Source: an uncultured Collinsella sp.
Lineage (GTDB): Bacteria > Actinomycetota > Coriobacteriia > Coriobacteriales > Coriobacteriaceae
Reading direction: 5' to 3'
Length of the DNA: 14,744 nucleotides
Assembly: GCA_900752275.1 (NCBI GenBank)
Contig: CAADUS010000067.1
Coordinates: forward strand, 1-14,744
Part shown: positions 11,577 to 14,744 of the stretch, piece after piece
How the letters are laid out: the number at the start of each line of letters is the position of its first letter
Position numbering within the stretch: position 1 is the stretch's first letter
Position numbers and translations under genes: made by a program
Notes under the pieces: model-generated
Told to the model about the DNA's origin: nothing
Seen by the model: only the letters and a program-made list of their open reading frames with translations
Databases searched by the model: none

Positions 11577-13713
11577 GCGCTGCCTGTTGAAGGTGACGAG
11601 GGGGTTGGCGTGCCGTTGCCGACCGCATGCTCGCTGCAAGCGGGGCGGCTTTATGGGTCAAGCCGGGATCGACCTGTTTATCGAAGACGGTGCCTACACC
11701 ACGCTCTCCTCTGCGGTGGTCATCTTGGTGGTGCTTACGCTACTGTTTTCGTCGACGGCGGCGATATGGAGCATGTCGCGCGCGGGGGACACCCAGGTGG
11801 CTGCCGATAGCGGCGCGCTGGCAGGCGCCAATGTGGTGTCGTCCTACCACACGGCTGCGACGGTGGTGGATGCGAGCATTTTGAGTTTGGGGCTGGCGGG
11901 GTTTGCTACGATCGGCGCCGGCTTGGTCGCCATTCTTATTCCAGGCGCCGAGCTTGCCGCGGGCGATATGGTCGACACAGGAATCGAGATTATTAAAACG
12001 CGCAATAAGTTTGCCAAAAGCGCCTCCAAGGGCCTGCAGAAAATCGAGACGGCTCTGCCGTATCTGGTCGCTGCGCGAGCTACGCAGGCCGTGTCGGCGC
12101 AGGATACCGAGGGCGTGACCTATACCGGTACGGCGCTTGCCGTGCCCAGGACGTCCGAGTCGGATTTTGCTGCGCTCGAGGGATCCGAGATTTCGACCGA
12201 TGCGATTAAAGACACATCGAAAGATCTGGAACGCGCAGCAGATGAGCTGCGGAAAGCCTCGGAGGAGACGGCGAAAGCAAAAGAACGCGCCTGGCTTGCG
12301 GATTGCGGCGGGTCGGTTCCGGCTTCGGTCGGTAGCTGTTCATGCATGTGGGAACGCGCGGGGAGCTTGGCAAAGCTCTCAGGTGAGCAGAACCCGCATT
12401 ATGCCTCGAGCGTTGCGTGGGAGCCACAGGTGGCGCTCGACCGCGCAAAAGCTTACTACCGTCAGCGTCTGGCAGACGAAAAACCTCAGGGTTCAAGCGT
12501 CGAGACGAAGGCGGAGTCGGCGGCGCGCAAGGCGTTTTACACCTATGCGAGTACAGAGGTCAATCGTGCATATGTAACCGAGGACGGAGATGAAGTCGCT
12601 TCCTATATCCCGCTGTTGCCGCGCAACACTGACGAGGTGCGAGCGACGGAACTCTATACCGATGCGGTGTGGCCAACCAGTGCCAATGATGGCAAAACGT
12701 ATCTGCATTATGGAACGAGCTGCCCCAACTATAAGAAAGGGACGCCAGGCGGGCTAGCCTCGGTCGCTGCCTATGACGGGCAGGACAAATGCAACAGATG
12801 CCATTTTGGTGTTTCGTCGCTCGGCGCCGTTGCAGCGCCTTCGACTTCTATCGAAAACGGCTTCGAGTACCACTTTGATCGATTCAAAGACGCTCTGGAA
12901 GACTACGTCGAATGCCGCAACAAAGAGCTTGAGCTCATGCGCCAGACCGAGGACGAGGCTGACCGTGCGGGCAATGCGTTTGACGAGGCCATTAAAGCGC
13001 TTTCGGGCGAGCGTCCGCGTATCGCCCCGCCCGGTCGCAACGGCGTGGTTGCCTTTGCGGTTTCGGGTGCCATCTCGAGCCCCGATGAGCTCAACTCTTC
13101 GTTTAACACGGCAGTCAGGCTTGGCGATCACGGCGCGATCTCTGCTGCGGTGCTGGCGCCCGATGACGCGACGGCGCAGAACAACGTTCTCTCGCGGTTT
13201 TTCTCGACGCTGGAGGAGCGTTCGGGTGGCGTTGCCGGCGTACTCGATGGTGTCATGGATGTTTGGGGACGGCTGCTTGTGGGATACGGAGACATCCAGG
13301 GCTCGGCCGACGAGCTTATGGATGAGATGATCGATGGCCTGGGAGGGAACAGTGGCGGGCTGGGCTCCATTGCATCGTGGCTCGGCGATACCGTTTCGGC
13401 GTCCGTGGCGGCGCTGGGCTTGGAGCCGTGCGACTTGCGCCTGCGAAAGCCGGTGCTGACCGACACCGCCAATGTCATTAAGAGCCCTGGGTCTGACATC
13501 ACAGGTCTTTCTAAAGTGCAGGACAAGCTACGAAGTATTCCGCTGGGCGTGACCGACCCCAAGGCACTTTGCGAGGCGTTGGAATATCAAGTCGAGCGCA
13601 CTATCAGCGGCACGGTGTTCACGCTAGCGGAGATTCCGCTGCCCGGCGGCGGTTCCATCCCACTTACCGTCGATGTTGCCACGCTGGCGGGTGCCCTGGG
13701 CGGTGGGTCGTAA
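11548..13713 (+). CDS. Large TadG-like envelope protein with cysteine-rich middle
   Basis: A 721-aa protein. A Cys/Arg-rich N-terminus (1-35) is followed by a membrane helix (about 54-76), then DTQVAADSGALAGAN (81-95), which matches the ADxxALAGA signature after the anchor of TadG-type proteins, and another hydrophobic stretch (about 108-134). Residues 219-250 and 445-486 look like coiled coils. The centre has Cys253, Cys264, Cys266, Cys392, Cys415, Cys418 and Cys456, including CNRCH (415-419). No von Willebrand A domain typical of proteobacterial TadG is visible. GGAGG lies six bases before the ATG; Met36 is an alternative start that would drop the Cys/Arg-rich head. The middle is less GC-rich than its neighbours. 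Likely an exported, membrane-anchored pilus-associated protein, possibly at the tip or base (inference). Confidence 0.68.
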   Translation: MIHGLLHGIKRCLLKVTRGLACRCRPHARCKRGGFMGQAGIDLFIEDGAYTTLSSAVVILVVLTLLFSSTAAIWSMSRAGDTQVAADSGALAGANVVSSYHTAATVVDASILSLGLAGFATIGAGLVAILIPGAELAAGDMVDTGIEIIKTRNKFAKSASKGLQKIETALPYLVAARATQAVSAQDTEGVTYTGTALAVPRTSESDFAALEGSEISTDAIKDTSKDLERAADELRKASEETAKAKERAWLADCGGSVPASVGSCSCMWERAGSLAKLSGEQNPHYASSVAWEPQVALDRAKAYYRQRLADEKPQGSSVETKAESAARKAFYTYASTEVNRAYVTEDGDEVASYIPLLPRNTDEVRATELYTDAVWPTSANDGKTYLHYGTSCPNYKKGTPGGLASVAAYDGQDKCNRCHFGVSSLGAVAAPSTSIENGFEYHFDRFKDALEDYVECRNKELELMRQTEDEADRAGNAFDEAIKALSGERPRIAPPGRNGVVAFAVSGAISSPDELNSSFNTAVRLGDHGAISAAVLAPDDATAQNNVLSRFFSTLEERSGGVAGVLDGVMDVWGRLLVGYGDIQGSADELMDEMIDGLGGNSGGLGSIASWLGDTVSASVAALGLEPCDLRLRKPVLTDTANVIKSPGSDITGLSKVQDKLRSIPLGVTDPKALCEALEYQVERTISGTVFTLAEIPLPGGGSIPLTVDVATLAGALGGGS

Positions 13714-14189
13714 TGGGTATCCGCAAGCGCCTGCGCGAGGAGCGCGCCCAGGCGACGGTCGAGATGGCCGTGGTCACGCCCGTCCTGCTGGTTCTGGCGC
13801 TTATCGTATACAACGTCATGGTCTTTGCCGGTGCGGTCGCGCGCTTCGACCGCGTGGTACCCGATATCGTGCTGGCGCACGCCGTGGCTCCGAGCGGGGA
13901 GGGAGACGACGACTCCATCGATGCCTCCGTGACCGTTCAGGCTCAGATTCAACATGCCATGGAAGGCTATGACCTGCAGATCGAGGTCTCGAGCGAGCAG
14001 GGTACGACGACATCGGATGGCGGTCTGCTTTCGCTTTCCGGTACGTTTAGGACCTATACCTGCACCATGCGCTACGAGCCGTGGCCGAGCTCGCTCAGCA
14101 TCGCCGGCGTTTCGCTGGGGGCACCGGCACAGTTGTCGCACGAGCGCGCAGTGACAGTTGACCCGTGGCGTCCGGGGGTGGTCATGTGA
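13713..14189 (+). CDS. Second TadE/TadF-like pseudopilin
   Basis: A 158-aa protein beginning with a basic leader and RAQATVEMAVVTPVLL, then a hydrophobic helix (about 18-42) and an extracytoplasmic domain of about 115 residues rich in beta-type patterns. If cut between Ala12 and Gln13, Glu is at +5 as in the other three pilin-like proteins. It is a TadE/TadF-type minor pilin; the exact subtype cannot be told from sequence alone. The ATG overlaps the previous stop by one base (TAATG), and the SD is poor, which again suggests translational coupling. It shares four bases with the DUF192 gene (GTGA). Confidence 0.76.
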   Translation: MGIRKRLREERAQATVEMAVVTPVLLVLALIVYNVMVFAGAVARFDRVVPDIVLAHAVAPSGEGDDDSIDASVTVQAQIQHAMEGYDLQIEVSSEQGTTTSDGGLLSLSGTFRTYTCTMRYEPWPSSLSIAGVSLGAPAQLSHERAVTVDPWRPGVVM

Positions 14190-14545
14190 CCGCGGTCTCA
14201 TCCTACATTGCCTACGCGCGGGCGCTCAACAGGCTGGGTTGGACGCCTGCCGAGTTTGTGGTGGCGGAGTCGTTTGCCGTGCGCCTGCGCGGCATGCTGG
14301 GACGGTCGCCGATTGCCGCAAACGGGTTGCCGCTCGTCATGGCGTTCCCACGCTGCTCTTCGGTCCACACCTGCTTTATGGCCTACCCCATCGACATTGC
14401 CTTTATCGACCGTAGCGGCAACATTCTCGCGCGCTACGAAAACGTCCGCCCCTGGCGCATGTGTTCCTGTCCCGGTGCCTGGGCGGTACTGGAACGCCCT
14501 TCAATTCTTGTATCACTCACTGTCTTGCAACGAGTGCCGGCTTGA
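14186..14545 (+). CDS. DUF192 family protein, last gene of the tad operon
   Basis: A 119-aa protein with the DUF192 pattern: RLRGMLGR (34-41), then a SSVHTCFMAYPIDIAFID block (58-75), a GN-ILARYENVRPWR turn and AVLERP (100-105). The family has a small beta-barrel fold and no firmly assigned function. There is no signal peptide. Cys57, Cys63, Cys93 and Cys95 are notable; the last two sit where homologues often have a conserved Cys or Pro. The GTG start overlaps the previous stop by four bases and has a G-rich SD-like stretch before it. After residue 105 the sequence no longer resembles the usual C-terminus (Glu-Leu-Pro-x-Gly and Gly-Asp), and base composition drops, so the end may be altered. 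Confidence 0.72.
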   Translation: MTAVSSYIAYARALNRLGWTPAEFVVAESFAVRLRGMLGRSPIAANGLPLVMAFPRCSSVHTCFMAYPIDIAFIDRSGNILARYENVRPWRMCSCPGAWAVLERPSILVSLTVLQRVPA

Positions 14546-14655
14546 AGGCCCTGAGCGAAAAACTTCTTGCGGCGGGTTGATGTCTCCAACGTGCTGTTCT
14601 ATAGGGTCGGACTTGTGGATGACGCCGTGCTCAAAAACTTTTTTCAAATTCTCGG
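14546..14655. other. Unassigned AT-richer stretch after the tad operon
   Basis: These bases hold no gene I can support and no clear intrinsic terminator for the tad operon. Composition is lower in GC than the operon. A minus-strand reading frame crosses the region (14713 to 14513) but has only a TTG start, no SD and overlaps the tRNA promoter. The stretch may be a degraded gene end or a dispersed element. Confidence 0.4.
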
Positions 14656-14683
14656 TTGACCGGAGCGCGTCCTTGGTTATACT
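14656..14683 (+). promoter_or_regulatory. Sigma-70-type promoter of the tRNA gene
   Basis: TTGACC (14656-14661) and TATACT (14678-14683) are near-consensus -35 and -10 elements with a 16-base spacer. The predicted start near 14690 lies about 26 bases before the tRNA. This is the best promoter match in the window. Confidence 0.8.
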
Positions 14684-14689
14684 AATCAA

Positions 14690-14704
14690 GCCTTGAAACA
14701 AGGC
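14690..14704 (+). promoter_or_regulatory. Tiny hairpin at the 5' end of the tRNA precursor
   Basis: GCCTTG (14690-14695) and CAAGGC (14699-14704) form a perfect 6-bp stem with an AAA loop, right at the predicted transcription start. It would cap the 5' leader of the precursor tRNA that RNase P removes. No T-run follows. Confidence 0.5.
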
Positions 14705-14715
14705 ACACCTCAAAT

Positions 14716-14744
14716 GGCTGGGTAGCTCAGTTGGTAGAGCAGAG
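14716..14744 (+). tRNA. tRNA gene, 5' part (cut by window edge)
   Basis: The 5' acceptor strand GGCTGGG is followed by TA, a complete D arm GCTC-AGTTGGTA-GAGC, and the first bases of the anticodon stem (AGAG). This is the standard tRNA layout. The anticodon is outside the window, so the amino acid cannot be stated. A strong promoter lies 33 bases upstream. Confidence 0.88.

Noticed and set aside
12966..13010. Heme-protein or electron-transfer function for the TadG-like protein based on CxxCH alone
   Set aside because: A single CxxCH (located at residues 415-419 of that protein) is weak evidence. The family context is pilus assembly, and no cytochrome maturation genes are nearby.
14513..14713. 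A 66-codon minus-strand gene between the DUF192 gene and the tRNA
   Set aside because: It has only a TTG start, no SD, overlaps the tRNA promoter and the DUF192 3' end, and shows no domain I recognise. It is kept only as part of a finding about the odd tail region.

Overview
The window is high-GC bacterial DNA with strongly GC-biased third codon positions and very tight gene packing. No outer-membrane genes are present, and the tad locus lacks a secretin. Together with the content (pyruvate kinase, a type IIA Ca2+-ATPase, RsgA, a monoderm tad locus ending in a DUF192 protein) this suggests an actinobacterium of the class Coriobacteriia, probably Collinsella or a close relative. That assignment rests on gene content and style only; no database search was possible.

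Layout. Bases 1-116 (minus strand) are the first 38 codons of a pyruvate kinase gene. A divergent intergenic region (117-557) carries the pyk -10 element and, at its right end, a structured leader whose outer helix covers the ribosome binding site of the next gene. Bases 558-3239 encode an 893-aa P-type Ca2+-ATPase with a complete set of Ca2+-ligand residues. A long two-segment inverted repeat (3263-3353) and an intrinsic terminator (3396-3430) follow. Then comes rsgA (3510-4694), a ribosome-assembly GTPase with a long basic N-terminal extension, closed by its own terminator (4712-4745).

From 4946 to 14545 lies a single-direction, almost gapless operon for a tight-adherence (Tad/Flp) pilus. 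In order: cpaB, tadZ/cpaE, tadA/cpaF, tadB, tadC, an Flp-type pilin, an unknown membrane-anchored protein, a second small pilin-like protein, a TadE-like pseudopilin, a 721-aa TadG-like protein, a second TadE/TadF-like pseudopilin, and a DUF192 protein. Eleven of the twelve starts sit 1 bp after, 10 bp after, or inside the preceding gene, with overlaps of 1-38 bp. TadZ, TadA, TadB and TadC would form the cytoplasmic motor and inner-membrane platform. The small pilin(s) would build the fibre. The TadE, TadF and TadG-like proteins would be minor pilins or envelope components. The prepilin peptidase (TadV/CpaA) and the TadD lipoprotein are not in the window and must be encoded elsewhere if the system works.

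The right end holds a short, AT-richer stretch of unknown nature, a clear sigma-70-type promoter, and the 5' part of a tRNA gene cut by the window edge.

The least understood parts are the unknown protein between the two pilins, the TadG-like protein with its cysteine-rich middle, the shared Ala-Gln pilin-processing signal in all four pilin-like proteins, the SD-sequestering leader of the ATPase gene, and the nested inverted repeats in front of the tad operon.
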